A stretch of 64,000 bases of DNA from positions 186,001 to 250,000 of the forward strand of contig JAXMAO010000005.1 in the NCBI GenBank assembly GCA_046350375.1, in the 5' to 3' direction. A program made the translations under genes and the position numbers. Positions 1 to 9,335 of the stretch are shown one piece after another. The notes under the pieces were generated by a model, which worked only from the letters and a program-made list of their open reading frames with translations, was not told the DNA's origin and ran no database searches. Every line of letters begins with the position of its first letter. Position 1 is the stretch's first letter. Source of the DNA: JAXMAO01 sp046350375. GTDB taxonomy: Bacteria; Planctomycetota; Phycisphaerae; UBA1845; UTPLA1.

Positions 1-910
1 GGCCCGGCCGCCGCGCGCGTGTGCGCCGCCGTCGCGCGGTGCAGGAGCGCAGCGCCGCCGGCAGCGCGTCCATCAAGTCAGTGGCGATGAGCGCCGCTTC
101 GCCGTACTTCGCAGCGGCCAGGTCGCCCGCCAGTCCGTGCACGAACGTGCCCAGCCGCGCCGCGTCGAACGGCGACAGGCGCTGACCGAGCAGCGCCGCG
201 ATGATGCCGGTCAGCACGTCGCCGGTTCCGCCGGTCGCCAGGCCGGGGTTGCCGGTGGGGTTTTCGTAGAGGCGCCGGCCGTCGCAGACCAGCGTGTGAT
301 GGCCCTTGAGCACGACCACGCCGTGTACGGCGCGGGCGAGCTGCGTCGCGGCGGCGCGACGATCACGAACCGGGTCGATGTGAATGCGCAGCGCCGCCAG
401 CAGGCGGGCCGCCTCGCCGGCGTGCGGCGTGAGCACCAGCGCGGCGCGGCGCGGCGAGCGCAGGGCGGCCGGCGCGGCGCAGGCGTTGTTGAGCCCGTCG
501 GCGTCCAGCACGACCGGGCAGCGCAGCGTCGTCAGCAGTCGGTCGACCAGCCGCGCGCCGCCTGCCGAGCGCTCCATGCCCGGGCCGATCGCGACCACGT
601 CGGCCCACTCGGCGGCGCGGCGCCGCAGCGCGCCGTCGGCGGACGGGGCGATCCGCTCGGCCGCGTCGGCCGGCAGTGGCAGGGTGGTGGCGCACGGCGC
701 CAGCACGGCGACCGCCAGCTGCACCGGCCGCGGGACGGCGATCTGCGCCAGCCCGGCGCCGCTGCGCAGCGCCGCGTGGGCGGCCAGGGCCGGGGCGCCG
801 ATCATGCCGCGCGAACCGCCGACGATCAGGACTCGGCCGAACAGCCCCTTGTGGGCATCGAGCGGCCGGGCGGCGAGCAGCAGCGGCGGGCGCGGGCGCG
901 TGCCGGGCAT
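1..910 (-). CDS. nnrD: ADP-dependent NAD(P)H-hydrate dehydratase, 3' end cut by window edge
   Basis: Dehydrates the damaged cofactor forms NADHX and NADPHX back to NADH and NADPH at the expense of ADP. 303 residues are visible and the frame is still open at base 1, so only a short C-terminus should be missing. Family motifs are clear: GSRGMIGAPALAAHAALRSG near 32-51 (sugar-kinase-like start), LDADGLN at 135-141, LTPHAGE at 160-166, and the phosphate-binding GGTGDVLTG at 227-235 with the catalytic Asp231. The usual N-terminal epimerase domain (NnrE) is absent, so this is a dehydratase-only version. The ATG at 910 lies one base after the larB stop (TGA-C-ATG), so translation is probably coupled to larB. 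Confidence 0.93.
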   Translation of the reverse strand, partial: MPGTRPRPPLLLAARPLDAHKGLFGRVLIVGGSRGMIGAPALAAHAALRSGAGLAQIAVPRPVQLAVAVLAPCATTLPLPADAAERIAPSADGALRRRAAEWADVVAIGPGMERSAGGARLVDRLLTTLRCPVVLDADGLNNACAAPAALRSPRRAALVLTPHAGEAARLLAALRIHIDPVRDRRAAATQLARAVHGVVVLKGHHTLVCDGRRLYENPTGNPGLATGGTGDVLTGIIAALLGQRLSPFDAARLGTFVHGLAGDLAAAKYGEAALIATDLMDALPAALRSCTARRRRTRARRPG

Positions 911-911
911 G

Positions 912-1697
<786 letters not shown>

Positions 1698-1781
1698 ACG
1701 CTCCTCCGCGACGGCGAACGATTCTATGAGCCGACGACGGGCGCGACAACTCGACCCGTGCGGCGCCGCCCGCGGCCCGGC

Positions 1782-2156
1782 TCAGCCGCGCGGGGCAATC
1801 GTCCGCAGGTAGCGGAAGTCGTAGATGCCGGTCGAGTGGCCGTCGCCCCAGGTGATGTGAATCGCGTAGCGCCCGACCAGCCCGGCATCGACCACCTGCG
1901 CCGCGCGCTCGGCGCCGGGCGGAAGAATCGGCAGGCTGGTGAGCGTCGCCGGCGGGCGCGGTTTCTCTCGCTCGTCGCGGCAGGTGGCGCACGGGCACTG
2001 CCGCCGCAGATCGGTCAGCGGATAGAAATGCGTCGCGCCGTCGGCCCAGCGGATGGTCAGCCCGCGGCTGCGATCGAGGTTCATTTCGACCGGCTGCACG
2101 CGCGGGTCGTCCGGCGCGGTGGCGTGGGCGTCGCGAAGAGTGTCGTCGCTGGCCAT
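1782..2156 (-). CDS. DUF971 / GBBH-like N-terminal domain protein
   Basis: A 124-residue protein consisting of a single DUF971 domain, the fold found at the N-terminus of gamma-butyrobetaine hydroxylase. The cysteine motif CPCATCRDE at 54-62 (Cys54, Cys56, Cys59) could form part of a metal site. The C-terminal signature reads ITWGDGHSTGIYDFRYLR. Stand-alone DUF971 proteins are often near iron-sulfur carrier genes, but none is visible here, so the role is unknown. An 84-base gap separates it from larB on the same strand. The ATG at 2156 is the first good start. Confidence 0.8.
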   Translation of the reverse strand: MASDDTLRDAHATAPDDPRVQPVEMNLDRSRGLTIRWADGATHFYPLTDLRRQCPCATCRDEREKPRPPATLTSLPILPPGAERAAQVVDAGLVGRYAIHITWGDGHSTGIYDFRYLRTIAPRG

Positions 2157-2290
2157 GATTCACCCGTCGGCCGCACGACCGGGCCGACCTCGGCAGCATA
2201 GCGCGCCGCCCCGCGTTGCACCAATGGCCGCGCGGCCGTCGCGCCGGCCGGGTGTCGCAACGTGAAGGCGGTTGAGATAGAACAACGGCG

Positions 2291-3265
2291 ATGCAGCTGG
2301 GCTGGGACGACGACGTTGCGGTCATGCGCCCGCCCGTGCGGACGCGCGTGCGGCGCAAGGCGACGCTGTGGCAGACGCTGCTGAGCGGCTCGGGCCCGGC
2401 CGTTTGCGGCGCGTGGCTGGTCGGCTGGCTGCTGCGCGATCGCTGGCTGGTGACACGGCTGTGCTATTACGTGCCGCCGCTGTTCGTGGTGGCGTTTGCG
2501 CTGGCGTGGTGGCTGCTGGCGCGGCGACGCCGGCCGTGGGCGCGGCTGCTGGTGCTGTCGGTCGCCGTCGGCGCCGCACTGAAGGCCGGCCTAGGCGATA
2601 CCTGCTGGCACGCACGCGTGCCAACACCGGCGGGCGCGCTGCGCCTGGTTCACTGGAACACCGCCTGGGGCGACTTCGACAGCAACTGCGTCTGGCGGAC
2701 GGTCGCCGCCGATCAGCCGGACGTGGTGGTCTTCTCCGAGCCGCCGCGCGACCTGGAATGGCGCTGGCGCGAGCTCTTTCCGCAGGGCGACTCGCACATC
2801 GGCGCGGGCATGGCGCTGCTGTCGCGCTGGCCGATCGACTTGAAGGGGTCGCTGGTCGTGCCGGGCGTGCGGAGCTGGCACATTCGCGTCGCGACGCCGG
2901 CCGGTCCGCTGGATGTGCTCGGCGTCGATCTGGAGTCAGACCCGTTCATCGACCACGGCGGACCGCTGCGCCAGGTGGCGCGCTGGGTGATGGACCACGG
3001 GCGCTCGCCGCCGCTGATCGTGGTCGGCGACTTCAACACGCCGCGCGACTCGCGCTTCTTCGACCCGCTGCGGACGCTGGCGGGCAACGCCTACGAGCAG
3101 GCCGGCGCCGGCTGGCCGTACTCGTGGCCGTGCCCCGTGCCGCTGTGGGCGATCGACCAGGCGTGGTGCACGCCGGGGCTGCGGGTCGTCAACCATCGGC
3201 TGAAGTTCGCGCCATGCAGCGACCACATGCGACAGGTGATGGAACTGGAGATGGCGCCGCCGTGA
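2291..3265 (+). CDS. Membrane-anchored endonuclease/exonuclease/phosphatase family protein
   Basis: 324 residues. Two or three hydrophobic segments between about 33 and 101 anchor the protein. The rest is an endonuclease/exonuclease/phosphatase (EEP) fold that would face outside if the usual topology holds. Catalytic motifs are present: RLVHWNTAWG at 118-127, the metal-binding Glu150 in VVVFSEPP, GDFNTPRDS at 246-254, WAIDQAW near 286-292 and the terminal SDH at 310-312. Substrate cannot be deduced; related proteins act on phosphodiester bonds in nucleic acids or lipids. The TGA overlaps the GTG of the next gene, so the two are translationally coupled. Confidence 0.86.
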   Translation: MQLGWDDDVAVMRPPVRTRVRRKATLWQTLLSGSGPAVCGAWLVGWLLRDRWLVTRLCYYVPPLFVVAFALAWWLLARRRRPWARLLVLSVAVGAALKAGLGDTCWHARVPTPAGALRLVHWNTAWGDFDSNCVWRTVAADQPDVVVFSEPPRDLEWRWRELFPQGDSHIGAGMALLSRWPIDLKGSLVVPGVRSWHIRVATPAGPLDVLGVDLESDPFIDHGGPLRQVARWVMDHGRSPPLIVVGDFNTPRDSRFFDPLRTLAGNAYEQAGAGWPYSWPCPVPLWAIDQAWCTPGLRVVNHRLKFAPCSDHMRQVMELEMAPP

Positions 3266-4080
3266 CGCCGGTGGTGGTCGACGTCCGCCCGGAGATGGCC
3301 TTTCTGGCGGCCCACCGCGCCGCGGCGCTGCCCCTGCCGCTCGAAGAGCTGGCGACGCGGACGCACGAACTGCCGCCCGCCGGAACGCCGATCGTGGTGT
3401 ACGACGATGATCCGCAGCGCGCCGCCGCGGCGGCCGAGCGGCTGTCAGCCAGCGGTCGCTGGAGCGTGAGCGTCGCGGCGGGCTCGGCGTGGCTGGCGGG
3501 CGGGCCGATTGAGCGCGGGCCGGCGAGCGTGCGCTACTGGCAGCCGCACCGGCTGCTGGTCGAGGCGCTGCCGCGGATCGGCGCGGCCTGGGGCGGACTG
3601 GCGCGGCGCACGGCGCTCGACGTGGCCTGCGGCAGCGGGCGCGACGCGGTGTTCATGGCGCTGTCGGGGCTGCACGTCACGGCGGTGGACATTCTGCCGG
3701 ATGCGATCGCTCGGGCGACAGACCTGGCGCGGCGCAGCGGCGTGGCGCTCGACGCGCGGGTCGCCGACGCCGTCGCGTGCGACCTGCTGCGGCCGGACGC
3801 GTATGACCTGGTGACGGTCTTTTACTTTCTCGATCGCGATCTGCTCGCGGCGCTGCGCGGCGCGGTTCGGCCGGGCGGTTTTCTCGTGTACGACACGTTT
3901 CTGGAGGCGCAGCGCGAGCTGCACGGCAAGCCGAGCCGATCGGCGCACCTGCTGAAACCGGGGGAGCTGCGGGCCGCGTTTGCAGACTGGCGGCTGGAGA
4001 TCGACCGCGAGGGCGAGCAGACGCCGGGGCGGATCACCGCGTCGGTGGTGGCGCGGCGCCCGGCGGAGCGTCGGCCATAG
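3262..4080 (+). CDS. Rhodanese-like domain fused to SAM-dependent methyltransferase
   Basis: 272 residues starting at the GTG that overlaps the upstream stop (GTGA). Residues 1-80 resemble a rhodanese domain (VVVDVRPEMAFLAAHRAAA, then VVYDDDPQRAAAAAERL). The position expected for the persulfide cysteine is Asp48, so this half should be catalytically dead. Residues 92-265 form a class I methyltransferase with the SAM-binding motif ALDVACGSGRDAVFMA at 118-133, the acidic loop VDILPDAI, and a TehB-like segment (AVRPGGFLVYDTFLEAQRE). The methyl acceptor is unknown. An ATG at 3295 is an alternative start but would truncate the rhodanese-like part. Confidence 0.85.
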   Translation: MTPVVVDVRPEMAFLAAHRAAALPLPLEELATRTHELPPAGTPIVVYDDDPQRAAAAAERLSASGRWSVSVAAGSAWLAGGPIERGPASVRYWQPHRLLVEALPRIGAAWGGLARRTALDVACGSGRDAVFMALSGLHVTAVDILPDAIARATDLARRSGVALDARVADAVACDLLRPDAYDLVTVFYFLDRDLLAALRGAVRPGGFLVYDTFLEAQRELHGKPSRSAHLLKPGELRAAFADWRLEIDREGEQTPGRITASVVARRPAERRP

Positions 4081-4125
4081 AAAAAACACGCGCGGGCCGA
4101 ACCGCGATGCGACTCGACCCGCGCG
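4081..4125 (-). terminator. Rho-independent terminator after the HU gene
   Basis: Read on the minus strand, arms at 4125-4116 and 4098-4089 pair over eight consecutive G-C pairs (GCGCGGG core) with one mismatch further in. A run of six T residues follows at 4086-4081. It sits about 50 bases beyond the HU stop codon and lacks a T tract in the plus direction, so it serves HU rather than the methyltransferase gene. Confidence 0.75.
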
Positions 4126-4177
4126 AGAATGACCGTCGGTATGGCGCGCGACCCGGGTGGCCTCGCGCGGCGACGCG

Positions 4178-4468
4178 CTACTTCTTGCTGCCGAGGATCG
4201 AATCCTTGGCGGCCTTGGCGACGCGGAACTTCACTACCTTCTTGGCGGGAATCATGATTTCCTCGCCGGTGGCCGGGTTGCGCCCCTTGCGCGCCTTGCG
4301 GTTCACGAGCACGAGCTTGCCGAGCCCGGGCAGCATGAAGCCATTCTTGGCCTCCTTGTAGGAGGTCGCGACCAGCACATCCATGAACCCGACCACCTGC
4401 TTGCGCGTCATTTCGCACTTGTCAGACAGGTGTCGGATCAGGGCCGACTTGCTCATTGCCTTTGCCAT
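4178..4468 (-). CDS. HU/IHF-family DNA-binding protein
   Basis: A 96-residue histone-like protein that would bend and compact DNA as a dimer. The N-terminal helices (SKSALIRHLSDKC, then MTRKQVVGFMDVL) and the beta-arm segment GLGKLVLVNRKARKGRNP ATGEEI follow the family pattern, including the RNPATGE tip at 63-69. The C-terminus VVKFRVAKAAKD matches the usual HU ending. The ATG at 4468 is preceded by GGAG at suitable spacing (CGGAGAAAAACATG). It is a single-gene unit closed by a strong terminator. HU and IHF subunits cannot be told apart from sequence alone. Confidence 0.93.
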   Translation of the reverse strand: MAKAMSKSALIRHLSDKCEMTRKQVVGFMDVLVATSYKEAKNGFMLPGLGKLVLVNRKARKGRNPATGEEIMIPAKKVVKFRVAKAAKDSILGSKK

Positions 4469-4560
4469 GTTTTTCTCCGGCGGGTGAAACCCTGAAAGTC
4501 GAGCGGCCGATTCCTCTCGGCCATTCGCGCGGCGGAATCTATCCAGCCGCCGCGGAAAAA

Positions 4561-6396
4561 TCAACGCGTTTTCAAGGGAATCTCGCGATTTTTCGCGCGG
4601 CGCGCGTGCGGATCGGCGTGCGCGGCGTCGGGGGCCGCGTGCCGCCGGGCATAGACCCAGCCGACCGCCAGCCGCCCGCCGCAGCGGGTGACGGTTTTCA
4701 CAGGCTCGAATTCGCGCTGCAGCCGCTCCAGATCGGGCGTGTCGGGCGGAAACGCACCGTACCCAAGCACGTTGTTGATATGAAGTAGGACGAATTCTGC
4801 GCCGTCGAGCACGGGCGGCGGCGGCAGCGATGCGCGCTCCAGCGTCACGCCGCGACGCTGCAGCGAAAACGCCGGGCGACGGACCAGCCAGGCGTCGATC
4901 AGGTGCTCGTCCCACAGGTAGCTGACCACGCTGCTGCCGGCCGGAACGTTGCCCGCGCACCAGTCGAGCAGCTCGATGACGCCGTCGCTGGGCGTCTGGA
5001 TCAGCCGGCGATAGCCGCGCGACTCGGCCGCCAGCCAGCGGTCGCCGATGGCGTCGTAGGGGAACATCTCGTAGTCCGGGAAGGCGCGGCTGTTGCGCCA
5101 CGCCGGCCAGCCGAGCGCCGCGAACGCCAGCCCGGCGATCGCGGCTCCGCCGACCACCGGCCCGCGGCGGACGAAGCGCCGCGCCAGGTTGATCGTGAAA
5201 GCGGCCGTCAGCAGCATGAGCAGCGGGAAGATGCCGACCAGGTAGAACGTCTGCTGCAGCGGCAGCGCCAGCACGCCCGCGAGCCATACGGCGATCGTCA
5301 GCCAGACCACCCGCCAGCGCTCGTTGCGCCGCGACCGCACGGCCCCGCTGAGCAGCGCCAGCAGCGTCAGCACGCCGACGGGCAGCGTCGACTTATAGAG
5401 CAGCACGCCGAAGTAGAGCCGCAGCCGGTCGATGAACTGCGTGCCGGGCACGTCGCGGTCCCAGCTCGATGTGCGGCGGAGCAGCTCGCGGATCAGGTCG
5501 GGCCGCGTGACGTGCTCGGGCATCAGCACGGCCCAGCTCAGCCCGGCGAAGATCAGCAGCCCCAGCCCGGCCGACAGCGCGCCCAGCGCCCGCGGCGGCA
5601 GTCGCAGCGCCGCGCCGATGTTCGCGACCCACAGCACGCTGAGCAGCGCCCAGCCCAGCGGGCCGAGCCGGCCGCGCGCCAGCGCCGCGATCACCGCGCC
5701 GACCAGCGCCGCGGCGCCGGCGATCAAAGCCGCCCGGTTGGCGCCCGGCAGCGGAACCGCGGCGGGCGCGAGCGCCGCGCGGCGCAGCCACAGGTCGACC
5801 ATGAAGACCGGGACGAGCGCCAGCGCATGCCACTTCGCGCCGACGGCGATGCCCAGGCCGACCGCCGCGGCGAGCCAGCTGGCGGGCGTCTGTCGCTCGG
5901 TCCAGCGGACGTAGGCATAGAGCGCCAGCGTCACGCCGAAGGCGACGAAGATGTCGCCTTCGGTCATCGCGATCCGCATGTATCCCAGAAAGTAAGGCGA
6001 CAGCGCCAGCATGGCCGCCGCCAGCGCCGCCGCCGGCCGGCCGAAGAGCTGCCGCCCGAGCAGGATCGTCAGGCCGATGGTCGCGACGCCGACGCACACG
6101 CTGACCGCCCGCGCCGTGGCCAAGTCGCTGCGCCCGGTGATCGCATAGACGGCCGCGGTGAGGTACATCGGCAGGCGCGTCTGCGAGGCATCGAGCGGGC
6201 GGACCTCGCCGGCGATCGGCGCGTCGCGCAGCGCCACGGCGATGCGGCGGTCGACCTCCTCGTCCCAGAGCGGATCGAGGCGGGCCGCCGAGCGGTGGGC
6301 CAGCAGCGCCGCCAGTCCGCCGAACAGCACGGCCGCCAGCATCAGGCCGCGGTCGCCCCAGCGGGCCAGGTTCGGGTTGGCGGTGCGCTCGGTCAC
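4561..6396 (-). CDS. Polytopic GT-C glycosyltransferase (PMT/ArnT-like, family 39)
   Basis: About 611 residues with at least ten hydrophobic segments. The first external loop carries the acidic motif PLWDEEVDRR near 42-51, followed by SQTRLPMYLTAAVYAITGRS, the arrangement seen in dolichyl-/polyprenyl-phosphate sugar transferases. A second conserved loop reads YMRIAMTEGDIFVAFG. The C-terminal 150 residues form a soluble domain. It probably moves a sugar from a polyprenyl carrier onto lipid or protein outside the membrane; the substrates are unknown. I chose GTG 6396 because upstream codons are compositionally odd. An ATG at 6522 is in frame but would sit only 13 bases from the divergent purD start. 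Confidence 0.82.
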   Translation of the reverse strand: MTERTANPNLARWGDRGLMLAAVLFGGLAALLAHRSAARLDPLWDEEVDRRIAVALRDAPIAGEVRPLDASQTRLPMYLTAAVYAITGRSDLATARAVSVCVGVATIGLTILLGRQLFGRPAAALAAAMLALSPYFLGYMRIAMTEGDIFVAFGVTLALYAYVRWTERQTPASWLAAAVGLGIAVGAKWHALALVPVFMVDLWLRRAALAPAAVPLPGANRAALIAGAAALVGAVIAALARGRLGPLGWALLSVLWVANIGAALRLPPRALGALSAGLGLLIFAGLSWAVLMPEHVTRPDLIRELLRRTSSWDRDVPGTQFIDRLRLYFGVLLYKSTLPVGVLTLLALLSGAVRSRRNERWRVVWLTIAVWLAGVLALPLQQTFYLVGIFPLLMLLTAAFTINLARRFVRRGPVVGGAAIAGLAFAALGWPAWRNSRAFPDYEMFPYDAIGDRWLAAESRGYRRLIQTPSDGVIELLDWCAGNVPAGSSVVSYLWDEHLIDAWLVRRPAFSLQRRGVTLERASLPPPPVLDGAEFVLLHINNVLGYGAFPPDTPDLERLQREFEPVKTVTRCGGRLAVGWVYARRHAAPDAAHADPHARRAKNREIPLKTR

Positions 6397-6534
6397 GGGG
6401 GCGAGATTGGCCGCGTGGCGGGTGCAGGTCAAGCGGGAAAGTGGCGCCGGCTCGCCGGCAGTAGACGTTCCGGACGCGCGACCCGGCCGCGCCGCACCCT
6501 TGCTTCGGTTCCAGATTGGCATAGAACAGGGGGG

Positions 6535-7878
6535 ATGAACGTGCTGATCGTCGGCAGCGGCGGACGGGAACACGCGCTGGCGTGGAAGCTGGCTCGCTCG
6601 CCTCGTAAGCCGCGGCTGTTTGTCGCGCCCGGCAACGGCGGCACGGCGGCGCTGGCAACGCACCTCGACGTTTCCCCGAACGACATCGACGGCATCGTGG
6701 CTGCGGCGCGGCGCGAGCGGATCGACCTGGTCGTCGTCGGCCCGGAGGAGCCGCTCTGTGCCGGGCTGGTCGACGCCTGCGCGGCGGCCGGGCTGCGGGC
6801 GTTCGGTCCGTGCAAGGCGGCGGCCCGGCTGGAAGGCGACAAGGCGTGGGCCAAGCAGCTGATGCGCGCCTGCGGCGTGCCGACGGCCGAGGCGCGGATC
6901 TTCGGCCCGACCGACACCGAGCGGGCGGCGCGTCGGATGGCGGCCGAGCGTCCGGCCGAGACGGCGCCGATCGCCGGCGCGGTGCGGTCGTTCGACCTGG
7001 CGCGCGAATATCTTTCGACGCGCGACAGCGGCGTGGTGGTCAAGGCGGCCGGGCTGGCGAAGGGCAAGGGGGTGTTCGTCTGCCCCGACCCGGCCGACGC
7101 GCTGCACGTGGTCGAGCGGCTGATGGTGCAGCGCGAGCTGGGGGCGGCGGGCGAGACGGTGGTGATCGAGGAGCTGCTGGTTGGGCGCGAGGCGTCGGTG
7201 CTGGCGCTGGTGGATGGCGAGTCGATCTACCTGCTCGAGCCGGCGCGCGACTACAAGCGGCTGGCCGACGGCGACGCCGGCCCGAACACCGGCGGCATGG
7301 GCGGCTACAGTCCGTGCGCCGACCTGGGCCCGGGCCTGCTGGACGAGCTCGCCGAGCGCGTTTTCGTGCCGATCATCGACGGGCTGCGGCGCGACGAAAT
7401 CCGCTATCGCGGCGTGCTGTACGCGGGGCTGATGCTGACCGCCGGCGGGCCGAAGGTGCTCGAGTTCAACTGTCGTTTCGGCGATCCGGAAACGCAGACG
7501 CTGATATTCCGCATGCGCTCCGACCTGCTGCCGCTGCTCGAGGCGGTGGTTGACGGGCGCCTCGCCGACACGCAGATCGAGTGGGACCCGCGCCCGGCGG
7601 TGTGCGTGGTGGCGGCCGCGCCCGGCTATCCCGACGCGCCATCGACCGGCGCGCCGATTCGCGGCCTGGCCGAGGCGGCCGGCGAGCCGGACGTGGCCGT
7701 GTTTCACGCCGGAACGCGCACCGCGCACGGGCAGGTGTTCACGGCCGGCGGGCGCGTGCTGTCGGTGACGGCCCGCGGCGATTCGTTCGCGGCGGCCCGC
7801 GCGCGGGCGTACGGCGCGCTGGCGCGGGTGCAGTTCGACGGGATGCAGTTTCGCACAGACATCGCGGCCGAGGCGTAG
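6535..7878 (+). CDS. purD: Phosphoribosylamine--glycine ligase
   Basis: ATP-dependent ligase forming glycinamide ribonucleotide from phosphoribosylamine and glycine, the second step of purine synthesis. 447 residues. It opens with MNVLIVGSGGREHALAWKL, has the ATP-grasp core (VVVKAAGLAKGKGVFV, GPNTGGMGGYSP) and ends the grasp with KVLEFNCRFGDPETQ, then the C-terminal GARS domain. A segment of about 25 residues before VVVKAAG (ERAARRMAAERPAETAPIAG region) is longer than in the Escherichia coli enzyme. The start follows GGGGG directly upstream. murD lies 45 bases downstream on the same strand. Confidence 0.96.
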   Translation: MNVLIVGSGGREHALAWKLARSPRKPRLFVAPGNGGTAALATHLDVSPNDIDGIVAAARRERIDLVVVGPEEPLCAGLVDACAAAGLRAFGPCKAAARLEGDKAWAKQLMRACGVPTAEARIFGPTDTERAARRMAAERPAETAPIAGAVRSFDLAREYLSTRDSGVVVKAAGLAKGKGVFVCPDPADALHVVERLMVQRELGAAGETVVIEELLVGREASVLALVDGESIYLLEPARDYKRLADGDAGPNTGGMGGYSPCADLGPGLLDELAERVFVPIIDGLRRDEIRYRGVLYAGLMLTAGGPKVLEFNCRFGDPETQTLIFRMRSDLLPLLEAVVDGRLADTQIEWDPRPAVCVVAAAPGYPDAPSTGAPIRGLAEAAGEPDVAVFHAGTRTAHGQVFTAGGRVLSVTARGDSFAAARARAYGALARVQFDGMQFRTDIAAEA

Positions 7879-7923
7879 TCGGTGGGGGCCGGTCGCGCGC
7901 AGCGCGGCCCGAGGGGATGCAGC

Positions 7924-9303
7924 ATGGATGCGACCCGGATGAGCCATCTGACCGAGCTGGCGGGCCGGCGCGTGGTGGTCATGGGCCTGGGGCGGTTCGG
8001 CGGCGGCGTGGGGGTGACGCGCTGGCTGGCACGGCAGGGGGCGCAGGTCACGGTCACCGACCAGGCCGACGCCGCGGCGCTGGCCGACTCGGTTCGCCAG
8101 CTCGCCGGGCTCCCGGTCGAGCTGCACCTGGGCGAACACGTCGAGACTGACCTGGATCGCTGCGACCTGCTGGTGGTGAACCCGGCGGTCGACAAGCCGC
8201 GCTCCGCCTTTTTCCAGGCCGCGCTGCGCCGCGGCATCCGCTGGTCGAGCGAGATGAACCTCTTCCTGGAGCGCTGCCCGGCGCGGCTGATCGGCATCAC
8301 CGGCACGGCCGGCAAGAGCACCACGACGGCGATGATCGAGGCCATCCTGCAGCGCGCCGCGGCGGCCGGCGAGGCCGGGCTGGCGGACCGATCGGTCTAC
8401 GTCGGCGGGAACATCGGCCGGTCGCTGCTCGACGCCTTGCCCGAGATGCGCCGCGACGACTGGGTGGTGCTGGAGTTGTCGAGCTTTCAGCTTCAGGACG
8501 CCGAGCGGCTGGAGCGCTCGCCGCAGATCGCAGTCATCACCAATCTCCGGCCGAACCACCTCGACCGCCACGCCGACTTCGAGGAGTACGCCGGCGCGAA
8601 GCTCAACATCGTCCGCCACCAGACCGGCGCCGACGTGGTCTTCCTGCACGTCGCCGACGCCGAGACGCGCCGCCGCGTGGCGGCGCTGGCGCCGCGCTCG
8701 GTTGTGCAGCCGTTTGGCGACGACGCGACGCACGCCGCGCTGGCCCGCGTCCTGCGCGTCCCCGGCCGGCACAATCGCGACAACGCCGCGGCGGCCTGGG
8801 CGGTGGCTCGCCGCGCTGGAGTGTCCGACGCGACCGCGCTGGACGCGCTGCGCGAGTTTTCGGGGCTGCCGCACCGGCTCGAGTTCGTCCGCGAGCGCGG
8901 CGGCGTGCGCTACTTCAACGACTCGAAATCGACCACGCCCGAATCGGCCGTCACCGCGCTCGAGGCCTTTGACGCGCCGGTCATCATCCTGCTGGGCGGG
9001 TCCGACAAGCACGTCTCGTTTACCGGGCTGGCGGCCAGCGTGGCGCAGCGCGCCCGCGCAGCGGTCTGTTACGGTCAGGTGCGCGAGCAGCTCTCGGGCG
9101 CGATTGCCCGGGCGGCCGGCGGCGCGGCCGCACCGCGCGTCGAGACCGTCGCCGACCTGCCCGCGGCGCTGGCGGCGGCCGATCTCCTGGCCCGGCCGGG
9201 CGACGTGGTGGTGCTCTCGCCGGCCTGCGCCAGCTACGACCAGTTCCGCAATTACGAGCAGCGCGGCCAGGTCTTTCGCGAAATCGTCGCGGCGCGGGAC
9301 TGA
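7924..9303 (+). CDS. murD: UDP-N-acetylmuramoyl-L-alanine--D-glutamate ligase
   Basis: Adds D-glutamate to UDP-MurNAc-L-Ala in the cytoplasmic phase of peptidoglycan synthesis. 459 residues. It has the N-terminal UDP-binding fold (VVVMGLGRFGGGVGVTRWL), the ATP loop GITGTAGKSTTT at 124-135, the middle-domain motif NLRPNHLDRHADFEEY, and the C-terminal FNDSKSTTPES and LLGGSDK motifs. ATG 7924 is preferred over an in-frame start at 7882 because it follows GAGGGG and gives the normal N-terminus. It is isolated from other mur genes and placed between purD and pgmB. Confidence 0.95.
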   Translation: MDATRMSHLTELAGRRVVVMGLGRFGGGVGVTRWLARQGAQVTVTDQADAAALADSVRQLAGLPVELHLGEHVETDLDRCDLLVVNPAVDKPRSAFFQAALRRGIRWSSEMNLFLERCPARLIGITGTAGKSTTTAMIEAILQRAAAAGEAGLADRSVYVGGNIGRSLLDALPEMRRDDWVVLELSSFQLQDAERLERSPQIAVITNLRPNHLDRHADFEEYAGAKLNIVRHQTGADVVFLHVADAETRRRVAALAPRSVVQPFGDDATHAALARVLRVPGRHNRDNAAAAWAVARRAGVSDATALDALREFSGLPHRLEFVRERGGVRYFNDSKSTTPESAVTALEAFDAPVIILLGGSDKHVSFTGLAASVAQRARAAVCYGQVREQLSGAIARAAGGAAAPRVETVADLPAALAAADLLARPGDVVVLSPACASYDQFRNYEQRGQVFREIVAARD

Positions 9304-9335
9304 TCGCCACCGCCCGCCGGCCGATATACGGGTGG

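Noticed and set aside
6397..9012. Open frame continuing the glycosyltransferase gene upstream on the minus strand, opposite purD and murD
   Set aside because: It is an Arg/Gly/Gln-rich low-complexity translation without any family motif, caused by high GC third positions on the opposite strand.
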